DNA from: Saprospiraceae bacterium
GTDB lineage: Bacteria > Bacteroidota > Bacteroidia > Chitinophagales > Saprospiraceae
Direction: 5' to 3'
Assembly (NCBI GenBank): GCA_016717145.1
Contig: JADKGD010000071.1
Coordinates: 124,001-188,000, forward strand
DNA: 64,000 nt
Shown: piece after piece, positions 25,331 through 35,720 of the stretch
Layout of the letters: every line of letters starts with the position of its first letter
Numbering within the stretch: the stretch's first letter is position 1
Translations under genes and position numbers: made by a program
Notes under the pieces: model-generated
Databases searched by the model: none
Seen by the model: only the letters and a program-made list of their open reading frames with translations
Told to the model about the DNA's origin: nothing

Positions 25331-26464
25331 CTAAATTTTTCCTAAATTTTTTAAGTATGGACATACTCTATATCGTTCTTCGTGATAATAATCATAAAAA
25401 TCGTTCAGGGTATTTATAATTTTATTGATTCCAATTTCTCTTCCCCATTCGATTAATCCTTTTGGGTAAGCTACACCCAATTTCATGGCTACCTCTACAT
25501 CTTCTAATGTGCAAATATTTTGATATATTGTATCGGTTGCTTCATTGACCAACATACTAAAAATTCTGATGAATATACTATCTAACAGTTCTTTGTTGTC
25601 TGAAGGTATTTGATTTATTTCTTCATTATATTGATAAAAACCACGGCCACTTTTACGCCCTAAATAACCGGCTTCCAATAGTCGTAACTGCGTTAAAGAA
25701 GGGCGATATTTTGATTCGTAATAAAATGATTTCCACACAGATTCTGTAACTCTATAATTAACATCATGACCTATAAAGTCCATCAAAGTAAAAGGACCCA
25801 TCTTAAATCCATTTTTTGTCATTGCAAAGTCAATCGTTGCCATATCAGCAATACCTTCTTCAAGAATTCTTAGGGCCTCACTATAAAATGGTCTTGCTAC
25901 TTTATTTACAATAAACCCTGGAGTGTCCTTGACCAAAACTATTTGCTTGCCCCATGATTCAATTATACCTGACATCTTTTGAATGACTTCAAAATTTGTC
26001 TGTAAAGCAGGTATTATTTCTACCAGTTTCATTAGAACCGGAGGATTAAAAAAATGAGCCCCCAAACATCTTTCTGGTTTTAATAGACAGGCTGCAATTG
26101 ATGTTATGGAAAGTGAAGAAGTATTTGAAGCCAAAATGCAATTTTGTGATACCACTTTTTCCAAAGATTGTAATAGTTCTTTTTTAATGACTAAGTCTTC
26201 AATAATGGCTTCAATGACCAAATCACAATCGCTCATAGTTTCCAACTTTTCACAAATATGAATTCGACCTAGCGCAGCCACTCCTTCAGAAGGGGTTAAT
26301 GTTCCTTTAGAAACAAACTTATTAATACTGTCCTGAATATTATGAAAGGCTTTAATTTTTGCGTCCTTACTTTTATCAAATATCCTTACCTCATTGCCTG
26401 CCATAGCTGCAATCTGCCCAATACCTGCACCCATTGCTCCTGAACCAATTATCCCAATTATCAT
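25331..26464 (-). CDS. 3-hydroxyacyl-CoA dehydrogenase (3-hydroxybutyryl-CoA/PaaH type)
   Basis: NAD-dependent oxidation of 3-hydroxyacyl-CoA to 3-ketoacyl-CoA in the cytoplasm. The N-terminal Rossmann domain starts IGIIGSGAMGAGIGQIAA (about 3-20), with NTSSLSIT and the catalytic-His segment GAHFFNPP (about 136-143). A first 3HCDH C-terminal domain (about 180-280) includes PGFIVNKVARPF. A second, shorter 3HCDH-C-like segment (about 290-370, VNEATDTIYQN...AYPKGLIEW) brings the length to 377 residues against ~285 for the single-domain form, as in PaaH-type enzymes. It follows the M1-like gene by 38 bases on the same strand. Exact chain-length preference is unknown. Confidence 0.88.
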   Translation of the reverse strand: MIIGIIGSGAMGAGIGQIAAMAGNEVRIFDKSKDAKIKAFHNIQDSINKFVSKGTLTPSEGVAALGRIHICEKLETMSDCDLVIEAIIEDLVIKKELLQSLEKVVSQNCILASNTSSLSITSIAACLLKPERCLGAHFFNPPVLMKLVEIIPALQTNFEVIQKMSGIIESWGKQIVLVKDTPGFIVNKVARPFYSEALRILEEGIADMATIDFAMTKNGFKMGPFTLMDFIGHDVNYRVTESVWKSFYYESKYRPSLTQLRLLEAGYLGRKSGRGFYQYNEEINQIPSDNKELLDSIFIRIFSMLVNEATDTIYQNICTLEDVEVAMKLGVAYPKGLIEWGREIGINKIINTLNDFYDYYHEERYRVCPYLKNLGKI

Positions 26465-26502
26465 TTATCCTGTTTAATGTTTAATAAATTATGGTCAATT
26501 CC

Positions 26503-29420
26503 TCACAATAGATCTATTTTCTTCCAAAAATCAAGCTTATGCAGATTAAGCGTAAAACTAATTCGAGAAAAAAAAGATTTGTGCTGGCCTTTGTATGCAT
26601 TTTCTAAATCAGTTGAATAAACAAGCGGAATATGAAAAGCCAGGATTTCTTTGAAATTAATAGAAACACCGCCGTTATATAGTACATTATTCTTAAAAAC
26701 TCTATCACTATTGTTGAAAGTACTAAAAGTTCCGATATCAAAATAAAGTCTAATAGGAATAAATGGAGGAAGTTTGACTGGAAAATCAGCACTAAGGTTT
26801 AATGCTGTGGCTAAGTTATTACTATTACCAATTGTTGGTTGAGTGGAGCCGAGCGGAGTTTTAAACCCACCACCGTTAACCAAACTTACCTGATTATCAT
26901 GGGATCTTGTTTGGTTTTGCCTAGAGAAAAAATACTCGTCATAGGTATAATCATTAAAACCTTGTTGAATCAAGGCAATGCTCCCTCTTGAAAATACATT
27001 TTGATAACTTCCCGATTGTCTTTGTGTGTTTACAATAAATCCTCCGGCAAAAAATCTAAAATACAGATTTCTTTTCTCTGCATACATATATCGCTGATTT
27101 AAGCTTGCAGTTAATTTAAGATAATTCTCTTTAGAAATGGATGATTCTAGTTGCTTATAAGATTGCTGCTCCAAAGCTAAGCTAAAAGTTGTTCCGGAAA
27201 GAGTTGAAGTTTTTTTGTAGTCATATTGCAGTTTGAAAATTAAGGATTTATTGTATTTTAAACTGGTATATTCACCATTAGTATATTGAGGATATTGCTC
27301 ATAAATAAGAAATGTTTTTAAGCTTAATGTTGAGGTCTTGTTACGTGCTAATGGATGTTTGAAATGGATTTGTATTGATGGGTCGATACGAATATATCGT
27401 TGGGCATATTCATATTTTGGATCTTTTTTATAATTAAAATTAAAAGACTTTACACCAAGTCGATATGTTATTTTGTTGATGGTGTTGTTTTGCATATGTT
27501 GATCATAACTTCCCCAAGACTGTCCTACAAGTGTTTTGTTTTGAAATGAATAGGCAGGTGTTCTACTGAATTTTAAATTTTTAACGTCTTTGACATTTGA
27601 ATTTGTAAAATTAATTCCGATCATCATTCCATCATTGTCATTGTACATAGGAAAAGGTGTGATGTGCAATTCTTTTTCATTGGTAAGGCCCTTCCTGGCT
27701 ATGCCAATTAAACTAATATTCCCACTTTTTATTAATTTATGAGGAAAATAATGATTGTTTTCGCGGTTGGTTTCGGGCAGTGTACCACTTTTATCAATGG
27801 TTATGGAATAGATATTATCTAAAATAAAAGGGTAATCAGTTTCAATTGTTTTTTTGCCAGAAAATCCATTTATTAAAAATTCCGTTTCTAAGCCTTGCTT
27901 ATTTAATATAGTTAATACAAATGGTAATGGATTCTGACCTTTATTAACAATCTTCACATGAACTTTGTCATTAATATTTTCTATTCCGCTAACAATATAA
28001 TTTGTAGTTTTATTTTGCTGAAAGTAAGATTCAAAAATGGGCATCAACTCCTTTCCCGAGGCCTTTTCTAATGACTGTATAAAGACTTCCGGAGTTAATG
28101 GTGTCTGTTCGATTGCAAATTTATTTAACGTTTGGTCCAGAATTTCTGCTCCGACCAGAGTCTGAAAATATTGAAAAAAAACAGAAGATTTGTAAAATCT
28201 GTTTATGCGTTCTGACTCTCCATCCAATGCATTAAAGGCTGTATTCAATGGTTCAGATGTTCTTCCTTTATAAGTATGGTATACATTTAGGATGTGGCTG
28301 GCTTTAAATTCTGATTCTTGCTTCCGAATATCATTCTCACTAAAAAATCTATCCAGATAATATGAGGATAAGCCACTCCTTAACCATGGATGCTTATCGG
28401 CATTAACCACAAAGCTACCATTGACCCATTCATCTGCAATATTCCAAAGTAAAGATTTTTTAACGATTTGTCACCTTTAATCTCTATTTGAACAATTCCA
28501 TCACTTTTAAAACAAGCGTAGCACCCTTTTCCAACTAAAATTGTAAGAGATGTAAAAGGATATTTTCCTAAATAATTATAAAGACTACCAGCAATCTGTT
28601 GTATCAAACTATCTGTTGATGACCACTCAAATTTAGTCTCTTCCAATAGTACAAGGCTATAAGGAATATTACTTCCATCAGGAAAAGTTATAAATCCACT
28701 CAACTCATTTTTGACATCATCAAATAAAACAACCGTCAAATCCTTAATATTTGAACCAACAATCCTGTTGACTTTGTCTTCAATTTTTATTATTCCATTA
28801 GAATACAATTTATAAATTCCTGGCAATTCAAGGGATAATATTATATCGCTGTTATAGCCCCATTCATCTGCAAATTGTTTATGAGGAGCTATCTGCCATT
28901 TTTTTCCATTATAAAACACTAACTTTGGGTAGAAATTCCTAAGATAATAATCACCTTCTTCGTAACCTAAACCGTCAATAAGTTTTGGTAATTTTAAATC
29001 AAAATTAAAAGTTATGACGCCATCAAATGAAGATTTGTCGCTTAAAATTACACCTATCATTTCTTTACCTATATCTTTATATACAAATTCAGATTCCCTA
29101 CCCATAACCAAAACTTTGATGGCTTCAATTTTTGAAAACTCTTTTTCATTCCTAAAATAGAATGAAGTACTTCCCCTTTTTAATTGCTCGTTTGTAAATG
29201 AATTTTGTGAATTACTATATGCATTTGCCCATAAATGAAACCATACAGTATCCTGCGGAATATTAAGGTCTTGGGGAATTTTAACCGTTGCACTGACAGA
29301 AATTTTATGAAAAGAGGTATCTAATCTGGCATTAATTTCGTATAATAACTTTGGGGAAATATCTGACTGCCCACTACAAAATTCTGAAAACAAAAACAAT
29401 ACAATAATTCGCAATGTCAT
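26503..29420 (-). CDS. Degenerate M1-peptidase homologue, secreted; one apparent frameshift
   Basis: Read across one break this is a ~970-residue protein. A signal peptide (MTLRIIVLFLFSEFCSGQ, start ATG 29420) is followed by an M1-like N-terminal beta domain, a catalytic-like domain and a long C-terminal region of beta strands resembling an outer-membrane barrel or surface domain. The break is in the T run 28456-28461 (minus strand A6). One more A joins GDKSLK to KSLLWNIADEW and on to HPWLRSGLSSYYLDRF, a region matching the M1 active-site helix. At that place the zinc motif HExxH reads WNIAD, and the GxMEN exopeptidase motif is also absent, so peptidase activity is unlikely. As written, the sequence gives two frames (28380-29462 and 26503-28410). 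Confidence 0.75.
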
Positions 29421-29782
29421 TCTAAGCTCAATTTGTCGTAAAATTAAAAAAAATGACCGCATTAGTTAATTTATTCTCAAATAAGCTTTTAAAACATAAT
29501 TTGAAATTTTTAATGTTTACGTCTACTTTTAAAAAGTTATTATTAGATATTTTTCCAATAATAAAAATATGTGCGCTCGTCACCCCTGAAACTCCTTTTA
29601 TCTGCCTTTATGTCCGAAAGTATACTTCAAATATGACAAAACTTATACATTTATCTAAAAAAAAATGAGTGGTATATATATTGCCTTACTTTTGTTTATT
29701 CGGACAATAAAAAAATCATTGCCAAATTGGCGCATATTAAATCCGGTTAAAAATATTAATAAATTTGATAAATTATATTAAA
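29421..29782. other. Spacer ahead of lon
   Basis: About 360 AT-rich bases between the divergent M1-like gene and lon. It holds the lon -7 box at 29687-29694. A 71-codon frame at 29453-29668 has no family resemblance and no preceding signals, and I do not regard it as a gene. No RNA gene or repeat was seen. Confidence 0.6.
29687..29694 (+). promoter_or_regulatory. Putative -7 box (TACTTTTG) of lon
   Basis: TACTTTTG fits TAnnTTTG and lies about 88 bases upstream of the lon ATG, leaving a leader of roughly 80 bases. No CIRCE-like or other heat-shock inverted repeat was recognised. Confidence 0.4.
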
Positions 29783-32173
29783 ATGGATAGTTTGAAAGAA
29801 GAAGGTGATGTTATTCCAGTTTTTTCTATGGGTGATGATGAATTGAAGTTTGATGACGCTTACAGTGAAATTATGCCCATTCTAGCATTAAAAAATACAG
29901 TTCTTTTCCCTGGTGTTGTTATTCCAATTACAGTGGGGCGGGATAAATCAATTAAAGCACTGCAAAAAGCAGATAAAGGAGACAAATTTGTAGGCGTTTT
30001 GACTCAGAAGGATATGGAGAGCGAAGATCCATCTCCAGAAGGTTTACATGCCGTCGGAACAATTGCCCGTATTATGAAAATTCTTAAAATGCCTGATGGT
30101 AGTACAACCGCAATATTGCAAGGTAGGAAACGATTTTATCCTGGTATTTTTGTAGAGAATGAAAAAATGCTTGAAGCAGAAGTTAATATAATTGAGGACC
30201 AAATACCTGTAAAAAATATTGAGTTTAATGCTATTATGTCTACTGTCAAGGACTTTTCGAAAAAGATTGTCGAGCTATCCCCTCAAATACCCTCTGAAGC
30301 CAATATGATGCTTCAGAATATTAAAAATAATGGATTTCTTCTCAATTTTATAGCTTCCAATATGAATTTAGGTGTTGCAAAAAAACAAGAAATTCTAGAG
30401 ACCAGTGACTATATGGCGAAAGCACATTTAGTTATGAATGTAATGAATGGTGAATTGCAACTGTTACAAATTAAAGACCAAATTGAATCAAAAGTTAGGG
30501 GAGATTTGGAAAAACAACAAAAAGAATATTTTCTCAATCAACAATTAAAAACTATTCAGGAAGAACTTGGTGGTAATCCGCAAGAAGAAGATCTCAACAA
30601 ACTACAGAAACTTGCTGATACAAAAAAATGGCCCCAAGAAGCAAAAGCTGCATTTGACAGAGAAATTATTAAAGCCAGGAGGATCAATCCCCAGATAGCA
30701 GAATATTCAGTTATACTAAACTATCTGGAGTTAATGCTTGATCTGCCTTGGAATGAAGTTACAAAAGATAACTTTAATCTTAAAAAAGTTAAAACTATCC
30801 TTGACAAAGACCATTTTGGACTTGAAGATGTTAAAACCCGAATCATTGAACACCTTGCCGTTTTAAAGCTGAAAGGTGATATGAAAGCTCCAATATTATG
30901 CCTTGTAGGTCCTCCAGGTGTTGGTAAAACAAGTCTTGGCAAGTCAATTGCATCTGCCCTTGGCCGAAAATTTATCAGAATGTCCCTTGGTGGTTTACAC
31001 GATGAAAGTGAAATCAGAGGCCATAGAAAGACGTACATCGGTGCAATGCCAGGCAGGATATTGCAATCAGTAAAAAAAGCAAAAACATCAAATCCTGTAT
31101 TTATTCTTGATGAGATTGATAAACTAGGCAAAGATTTCCGGGGAGACCCCTCTTCTGCTTTATTAGAAGTATTGGATCCTGAACAAAATAGTACTTTTCA
31201 TGACAATTACCTTGACATTGATTACGATCTATCAAAGGTAATGTTTATAGCAACAGCAAATTCACTTTCAACTGTTCAGCCAGCTTTACTTGACAGAATG
31301 GAGGTCATCGAAATCAGCGGCTATTCTCTAGAAGAAAAAATTGAAATATCAAAAAGACACTTGGTACCTAAACAGATCAGAGAGCATGGTTTAAAAGATA
31401 AGGATGTTATATTAACATCACAAATAATTCAGTTTATTACTCAAAAATATACAAGAGAATCAGGCGTCAGAACCCTTGATAGAACACTCGCAGGCGTGAT
31501 GAGAAGTGTAGCAAAAAAAGTAGCCATGGCAGAAAAATATCAAGAAAAACTGACACAAAAGGACATCATTTCCGCTTTGGGACCAATTAGGTTTGATAAT
31601 GATGAATATAGCAAAGTTGATATTGCTGGCGTAGCTGTCGGTCTTGCCTGGACAAAGGTTGGCGGAGATATATTATTTATAGAAGCAATCACAAGCAAAG
31701 GAAAGGGTAAACTCACATTAACAGGAAATCTTGGAGATGTCATGAAAGAATCTGCCTCTACGGCATTGAGTTATATTAAAGCACATAGCACATCGCTAGG
31801 TATAGATTCTGAATGTTTCGATTCTACAGATATCCATGTCCATGTTCCGGAAGGGGCCATACCTAAAGACGGTCCAAGTGCCGGCATTACAATGCTTACT
31901 GCAATTACTTCTGCATTAAAGAATAAACCTGTAAAACCATTTCTTGCCATGACAGGTGAGATCACATTAAGAGGGAAAGTATTGCCTGTAGGTGGTATCA
32001 AAGAAAAAATGCTGGCGGCTAAAAGGTCAGGTATCACTGAAATTATGCTTTGTGAGGAAAATAGAAGACACGTTGAACAAATTCCTGCTGAATATATAAA
32101 AGGAATGACATTTACCTATGTTACTAAAATGGATCAAGTCATTGAAAATGCTTTAGGGTTTTTAGTTTTTTAG
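29783..32173 (+). CDS. lon: ATP-dependent endopeptidase Lon
   Basis: Cytoplasmic AAA+ protease that degrades misfolded and regulatory proteins. From ATG 29783 it has 796 residues, the normal length. The LON substrate-binding domain (about 25-225) begins IMPILALKNTVLFPGVVIPI. It is followed by a coiled-coil region, the AAA+ module with Walker A GPPGVGKT (about 376-383) and Walker B VFILDEIDKLG. The S16 protease domain has the Ser in DGPSAG (about 695-700) and Lys in GGIKEK (about 737-742), so the catalytic dyad is intact. The TTG at 29765 gives six extra residues and is less likely. A monocistronic unit seems likely, since the next gene is 130 bases away. Confidence 0.96.
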   Translation: MDSLKEEGDVIPVFSMGDDELKFDDAYSEIMPILALKNTVLFPGVVIPITVGRDKSIKALQKADKGDKFVGVLTQKDMESEDPSPEGLHAVGTIARIMKILKMPDGSTTAILQGRKRFYPGIFVENEKMLEAEVNIIEDQIPVKNIEFNAIMSTVKDFSKKIVELSPQIPSEANMMLQNIKNNGFLLNFIASNMNLGVAKKQEILETSDYMAKAHLVMNVMNGELQLLQIKDQIESKVRGDLEKQQKEYFLNQQLKTIQEELGGNPQEEDLNKLQKLADTKKWPQEAKAAFDREIIKARRINPQIAEYSVILNYLELMLDLPWNEVTKDNFNLKKVKTILDKDHFGLEDVKTRIIEHLAVLKLKGDMKAPILCLVGPPGVGKTSLGKSIASALGRKFIRMSLGGLHDESEIRGHRKTYIGAMPGRILQSVKKAKTSNPVFILDEIDKLGKDFRGDPSSALLEVLDPEQNSTFHDNYLDIDYDLSKVMFIATANSLSTVQPALLDRMEVIEISGYSLEEKIEISKRHLVPKQIREHGLKDKDVILTSQIIQFITQKYTRESGVRTLDRTLAGVMRSVAKKVAMAEKYQEKLTQKDIISALGPIRFDNDEYSKVDIAGVAVGLAWTKVGGDILFIEAITSKGKGKLTLTGNLGDVMKESASTALSYIKAHSTSLGIDSECFDSTDIHVHVPEGAIPKDGPSAGITMLTAITSALKNKPVKPFLAMTGEITLRGKVLPVGGIKEKMLAAKRSGITEIMLCEENRRHVEQIPAEYIKGMTFTYVTKMDQVIENALGFLVF

Positions 32174-32305
32174 AAATTCAAAAAACTTAATAAATAATTT
32201 GCCTGTTAAATCCATGTTAAATACACATTTACGACTATATTTACGCTGAAATATTCGTTTGGGTAAGAATTAGTTTCAATTTTTATAAGCATAAAATATA
32301 AGTTT

Positions 32306-32962
32306 ATGTATACCAGGTTCCTTTCATTAATAATATTTTTATTTTTTGCAAAAAGCGTTGTAATAGCTCAGAAAAAAGTGGAGCCAATTAAGGTTATTGA
32401 ATTTTCCGGAATGGTCTTTTATGAGGGTAATAATGGCCAACCTGCACCTTTACCATATACCAACGTTGCCGTCATGGGTACAAGCAGAGGGGCCGCTGCT
32501 GATATTGATGGATTCTTTTCTTTTGTAGCTCTGGCAGGTGAAACAATTGTGTTTTCGAGAATCGGATATAAAACAGTTGAAATTAAAATTCCGGACACGC
32601 TTAGGTCAACACAATATAAATGGATTCAGATTATGACCGAAGATAATATATTGCTCCCGGAAGCAATCATTATGCCATGGCCCAGTAAAGAACATTTCAA
32701 ACAGGAGTTTCTAGCAATAGATATTTCAGATGAGTTAAGAGAAAATGCCCAGGCCAATCTTGCTGAAGAAAAATTGAAAGAAATCAGATACTCTGTACCT
32801 GTTGATGGTCGCGAAACTTCCAGCCTTGTTGTCAAACAGCAAGCAGTAGACTATATATACACAGGACAAATTAAGCCCCAAAATATATTTAATCCTCTAG
32901 CGTGGAAAAAATTTATTGATGCCTGGAGGAGAGGAGATTTCAAGAAAAAAGATAAAAAATAG
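32306..32962 (+). CDS. Secreted protein with carboxypeptidase-regulatory-like domain
   Basis: 218 residues with a clear signal peptide (RFLSLIIFLFFAKSVVIAQ). A CarboxypepD_reg-like beta domain follows (about 35-115: SGMVFYEGN, LPYTNVAVMGTSRGAAADIDG, VFSRIGYKTVEI), as seen at the N-termini of TonB-dependent transporters and in stand-alone Bacteroidota proteins. The rest is a short charged tail with a helical segment (LRENAQANLAEEKLKEIRY) ending in a Lys-rich FKKKDKK. No barrel follows, so it is a stand-alone periplasmic or surface protein of unknown role. The 131-base upstream spacer shows no exact TAnnTTTG box. Confidence 0.8.
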   Translation: MYTRFLSLIIFLFFAKSVVIAQKKVEPIKVIEFSGMVFYEGNNGQPAPLPYTNVAVMGTSRGAAADIDGFFSFVALAGETIVFSRIGYKTVEIKIPDTLRSTQYKWIQIMTEDNILLPEAIIMPWPSKEHFKQEFLAIDISDELRENAQANLAEEKLKEIRYSVPVDGRETSSLVVKQQAVDYIYTGQIKPQNIFNPLAWKKFIDAWRRGDFKKKDKK

Positions 32963-33030
32963 TCAGCTTTATTTCAAATGTCGAGATTAATTCAAACTCT
33001 ATTTTTTTAAACTTTTACTTACACATTTCT

Positions 33031-33038
33031 TACCTTCG
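33031..33038 (+). promoter_or_regulatory. Putative -7 box (TACCTTCG) of metF
   Basis: TACCTTCG is one base from TAnnTTTG and lies 32 bases ahead of the metF ATG. No convincing -33 element was found, and no SAM or cobalamin riboswitch was recognised in the 108-base spacer. Confidence 0.35.
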
Positions 33039-33070
33039 CGGTTTTAAGCAACTTTTTATCAAAAAATAGT

Positions 33071-34021
33071 ATGAAGATTACTGATTATTTCGCAAAATCA
33101 TTAGGGCAAACACTCGTTTCTTTTGAAGTACTTCCCCCTCTTAAAGGAGGAAGTATGGCAGATATCTTCAATACCTTAGATCCATTAATGGAATTTAAAC
33201 CACCTTTTATAGATGTAACTTATCATAGGGAAGAGTTTGTATATAATAAAAGGCCGAGTGGATATTATGAAAAATTCGCCATTAGAAAAAGGCCTGGCAC
33301 CGTTGGCATCTGTGCTTCTATTATGCATAGATATGGGATTGATGCAATACCACATTTGATTTGCGGAGGATTTAGTGTCGAAGAAACAGAAAATGCCTTG
33401 ATCGATCTAAATTTTCTTGGCATAAATAATGTCCTCGCCCTCAGGGGTGACGCAAGACAGTTTGAAGACAAGTTCATTCCGGAAACTGACGGCCATAAAT
33501 ATGCTGTAGATCTTGTAAAACAAATAAATGACATGAATCACGGCATCTACCTTGATTCAAACATTGAAAAAGGCACTCCAACAGAATTTTGTATTGGTGT
33601 TGCAGGTTATCCTGAAAAGCATTTTGAAGCACCTAACTATTCTCAGGATATTGAGTATCTTAAACAAAAGATTGACGCCGGGGCAAGTTATATTGTTACA
33701 CAGATGTTTTTTGACAATAAAAAATTTTTTACTTTCAGAGATGCCTGCTTAAAAGCAGGTATTACTGTACCCATTGTACCTGGTCTGAAACCAATTACAA
33801 AAAAATATCAACTCACCTCAATTCCAAGAAAATTTTTTATTAATTTTCCTGAAGATTTGGTTAACGAGTTGTTGAAAGTTGAGGATAAGGATGTAAAAAC
33901 ATTAGGCATTGAATGGTGTATCAATCAATGTAAGGAGCTTAAAACTGAAGGTGTTCCTTGCCTTCATTTTTACACAATGGGAGACGTGGATACGACTTAT
34001 AAAATTGTTGAAAAGATTTAG
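33071..34021 (+). CDS. metF: 5,10-methylenetetrahydrofolate reductase
   Basis: FAD enzyme that reduces methylene-THF to methyl-THF, the methyl donor for methionine synthesis. The 316-residue TIM-barrel protein starts with SFEVLPPLKGG, carrying the catalytic Glu of the family's SFEFFPP-type motif. It contains IDVTYHR, NVLALRGDAR (FAD/folate-binding loop), the GVAGYPEKH segment and QMFFDNKKF. Length is close to that of bacterial MetF. It stands alone, with no other methionine genes beside it, and is followed by the 263-base nuo leader. Confidence 0.94.
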   Translation: MKITDYFAKSLGQTLVSFEVLPPLKGGSMADIFNTLDPLMEFKPPFIDVTYHREEFVYNKRPSGYYEKFAIRKRPGTVGICASIMHRYGIDAIPHLICGGFSVEETENALIDLNFLGINNVLALRGDARQFEDKFIPETDGHKYAVDLVKQINDMNHGIYLDSNIEKGTPTEFCIGVAGYPEKHFEAPNYSQDIEYLKQKIDAGASYIVTQMFFDNKKFFTFRDACLKAGITVPIVPGLKPITKKYQLTSIPRKFFINFPEDLVNELLKVEDKDVKTLGIEWCINQCKELKTEGVPCLHFYTMGDVDTTYKIVEKI

Positions 34022-34220
34022 CATTCCTGTTGTTGAAAACTAATATATTTAATAAGTATTCACACCCAAATATAATTATTCATCAAATCATTAAGGACTA
34101 CTTAGTCTGCAATATTTTATTTTGAATTATATTTATACTGTTATAAAATGCTATATATTTTGTCAAAATAATCAATTTTTCAGAATAAAATCTTGAATAT
34201 AATGAACAATTATAGAGCAT

Positions 34221-34255
34221 TTTGTATTTAACCATCATAATAATAATTATCTTTG
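34221..34255 (+). promoter_or_regulatory. Putative promoter of the nuo operon
   Basis: TTTG at 34221-34224 and TATCTTTG at 34248-34255 form a Bacteroidota-type -33/-7 pair with a 23-base gap. The box ends 29 bases before the nuoA ATG. The remaining spacer from 34022 is AT-rich with no other feature seen. Confidence 0.5.
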
Positions 34256-34284
34256 CACTATAAATCTCAAAAATAAAAAGTTAA

Positions 34285-34665
34285 ATGGAAAATCAGGTTG
34301 TTGAAATTATACGTATCGATTATCTGGCAATTCTTTTTCAATTTATTGTTGCTTCAGGATTTGTTTTACTTACCTTTTATTTGACACACAAATTGGGTCC
34401 ATTACATAAGACAGCTCAAAAACTTCAAAGTTTTGAATGTGGTTTAGATTCAATAGGTGATGCCAGATTACCATTTTCAGTAAAATATTTTTTAGTCGCA
34501 ATTTTGTTTGTATTGTTTGATGCGGAGTTAATTTTTTTTTATCCATGGGCAGTAAATTTTAGAGAATTGGGTCAAAGTGGATTTATTAAAATGTTAATAT
34601 TTGTTGCGCCTTTCCTATTGGGATTTTTTTATATAATCAAAAAAGGTGCCTTAAAATGGGAATAA
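34285..34665 (+). CDS. nuoA: NADH-quinone oxidoreductase subunit A
   Basis: Membrane-arm subunit next to the quinone site of complex I, 126 residues with three transmembrane helices. Seen: FECGLDSIGDARLPFSVKYF in the loop between helices one and two (the ECG motif with its Cys) and FVLFDAELIFFYPWA in helix two. First gene of a 14-gene nuo operon (34285-47102), overlapping nuoB by ten bases. Confidence 0.95.
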   Translation: MENQVVEIIRIDYLAILFQFIVASGFVLLTFYLTHKLGPLHKTAQKLQSFECGLDSIGDARLPFSVKYFLVAILFVLFDAELIFFYPWAVNFRELGQSGFIKMLIFVAPFLLGFFYIIKKGALKWE

Positions 34666-35210
34666 TTGATAATCAAAAATCGACTTTATCTATTCCGGAA
34701 ATGTACTCTGGTGAAGGTTACGGCCTTACTAGATTAGATAAAGTTGTCGGACTTGCCAGAGCTAATTCAATATGGCCTTTACCATTTGCGACATCTTGTT
34801 GTGGCATCGAATTTATGGCAACTATGGCATCTACCTATGATCTTGGCCGATTTGGCGCTGAAAGATTAAGTTTTTCACCGCGACAAGCTGATTTACTTAT
34901 GGTCATGGGTACAATAGCAAAAAAAATGGGGCCAATATTAAAACAAATATATGTCCAGATGGCTGAACCAAAATGGGTAATTGCAGTCGGTGCTTGTGCA
35001 AGCAGCGGTGGAATTTTTGATACTTATTCAGTATTACAAGGTATAGATAAAGTAATCCCGGTAGATGTATATGTACCCGGATGTCCTCCTCCACCTGAAG
35101 CCATTCTGGACGGAATACTCAAAATTCAAGAACTTATGAAAACGGAGTCTATAGGTAGACGGCACTCTCCGGAATATTTGAAATTATTAGAAAGTTACGG
35201 AATAGATTAA
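34656..35210 (+). CDS. nuoB: NADH-quinone oxidoreductase subunit B
   Basis: Peripheral-arm subunit carrying iron-sulfur cluster N2, the last electron carrier before quinone. The 184 residues include the tandem cysteines ATSCCGIEF, then VGACASSGG and VPGCPPPPEAILDG, giving the four cluster ligands. It starts inside the end of nuoA; the stop is two bases before the nuoC start codon. Confidence 0.96.
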   Translation: MGIIDNQKSTLSIPEMYSGEGYGLTRLDKVVGLARANSIWPLPFATSCCGIEFMATMASTYDLGRFGAERLSFSPRQADLLMVMGTIAKKMGPILKQIYVQMAEPKWVIAVGACASSGGIFDTYSVLQGIDKVIPVDVYVPGCPPPPEAILDGILKIQELMKTESIGRRHSPEYLKLLESYGID

Positions 35211-35212
35211 TA

Positions 35213-35718
35213 GTGAGTCAAGTAGATAATATATTGATAACCAATCTTTTGATTGAACATTTCAAGCGTAATGTCAGAAGTGTAGAAGGAAGTTATGGGA
35301 TGTTGGATATTGTAGTCGAACGAGACACTGTTGTCGATATTATCAGGTGGTTGAAAGATCATAATATTTTAAAATTCAATTTTCTAACCAGCCTTTGTGG
35401 CGTTCATTTCCCGGAGAAAACGAATGAGGAACTTGATGTCATCTACCATTTACACAGTTTAACAAATAATACACGTATCAGACTTCACGTTTTCCTGCCT
35501 AAAATGATGCAAGTATACCAACGATAACAGACATATTCCCGGGAGCAAACTGGATGGAAAGAGAGACTTATGAATTTTATGGAGTTGATTTTGTGGGTCA
35601 TCCGGATTTACGTATAATATTAAATGTTGAAGATATGGCTTATTTCCCATTGCTTAAACAATATGCCCTTAATGATGATACTCGTACTGACAAAGATGAT
35701 AAATATTTTGGAAGATAA
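35213..35718 (+). CDS. nuoC: NADH-quinone oxidoreductase subunit C, with one apparent frameshift
   Basis: Peripheral-arm subunit that packs on NuoD. As written, the frame from GTG 35213 stops at 35527 after the strand-rich first part (RLHVFLPK). Adding one A to the run 35501-35504 joins it to NDASIPTITDIFPGANW and then to ERETYEFYGVDFVGHPDLR, the family signature, and on to the stop at 35718, two bases before nuoD. The restored protein is about 168 residues, a normal NuoC. NuoC and NuoD are separate genes here, not fused as in E. coli. A consensus error is much more likely than a dead gene in an otherwise perfect operon. Confidence 0.88.
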
Positions 35719-35720
35719 GC

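Noticed and set aside
29453..29668. Possible 71-codon gene upstream of lon
   Set aside because: No recognisable domain, Lys/Leu-rich low-complexity translation, and the lon promoter box lies just after it; its 5' end overlaps the frame of the divergent M1-like gene.
34022..34284. tRNA or small RNA in the spacer before nuo
   Set aside because: The spacer is AT-rich with no cloverleaf or stable stem; only the promoter-like elements were found.
35501..35527. Programmed ribosomal frameshift in nuoC
   Set aside because: The run is only four A with no strong downstream structure, NuoC is not known to use frameshifting, and four other genes in the window have the same kind of break.
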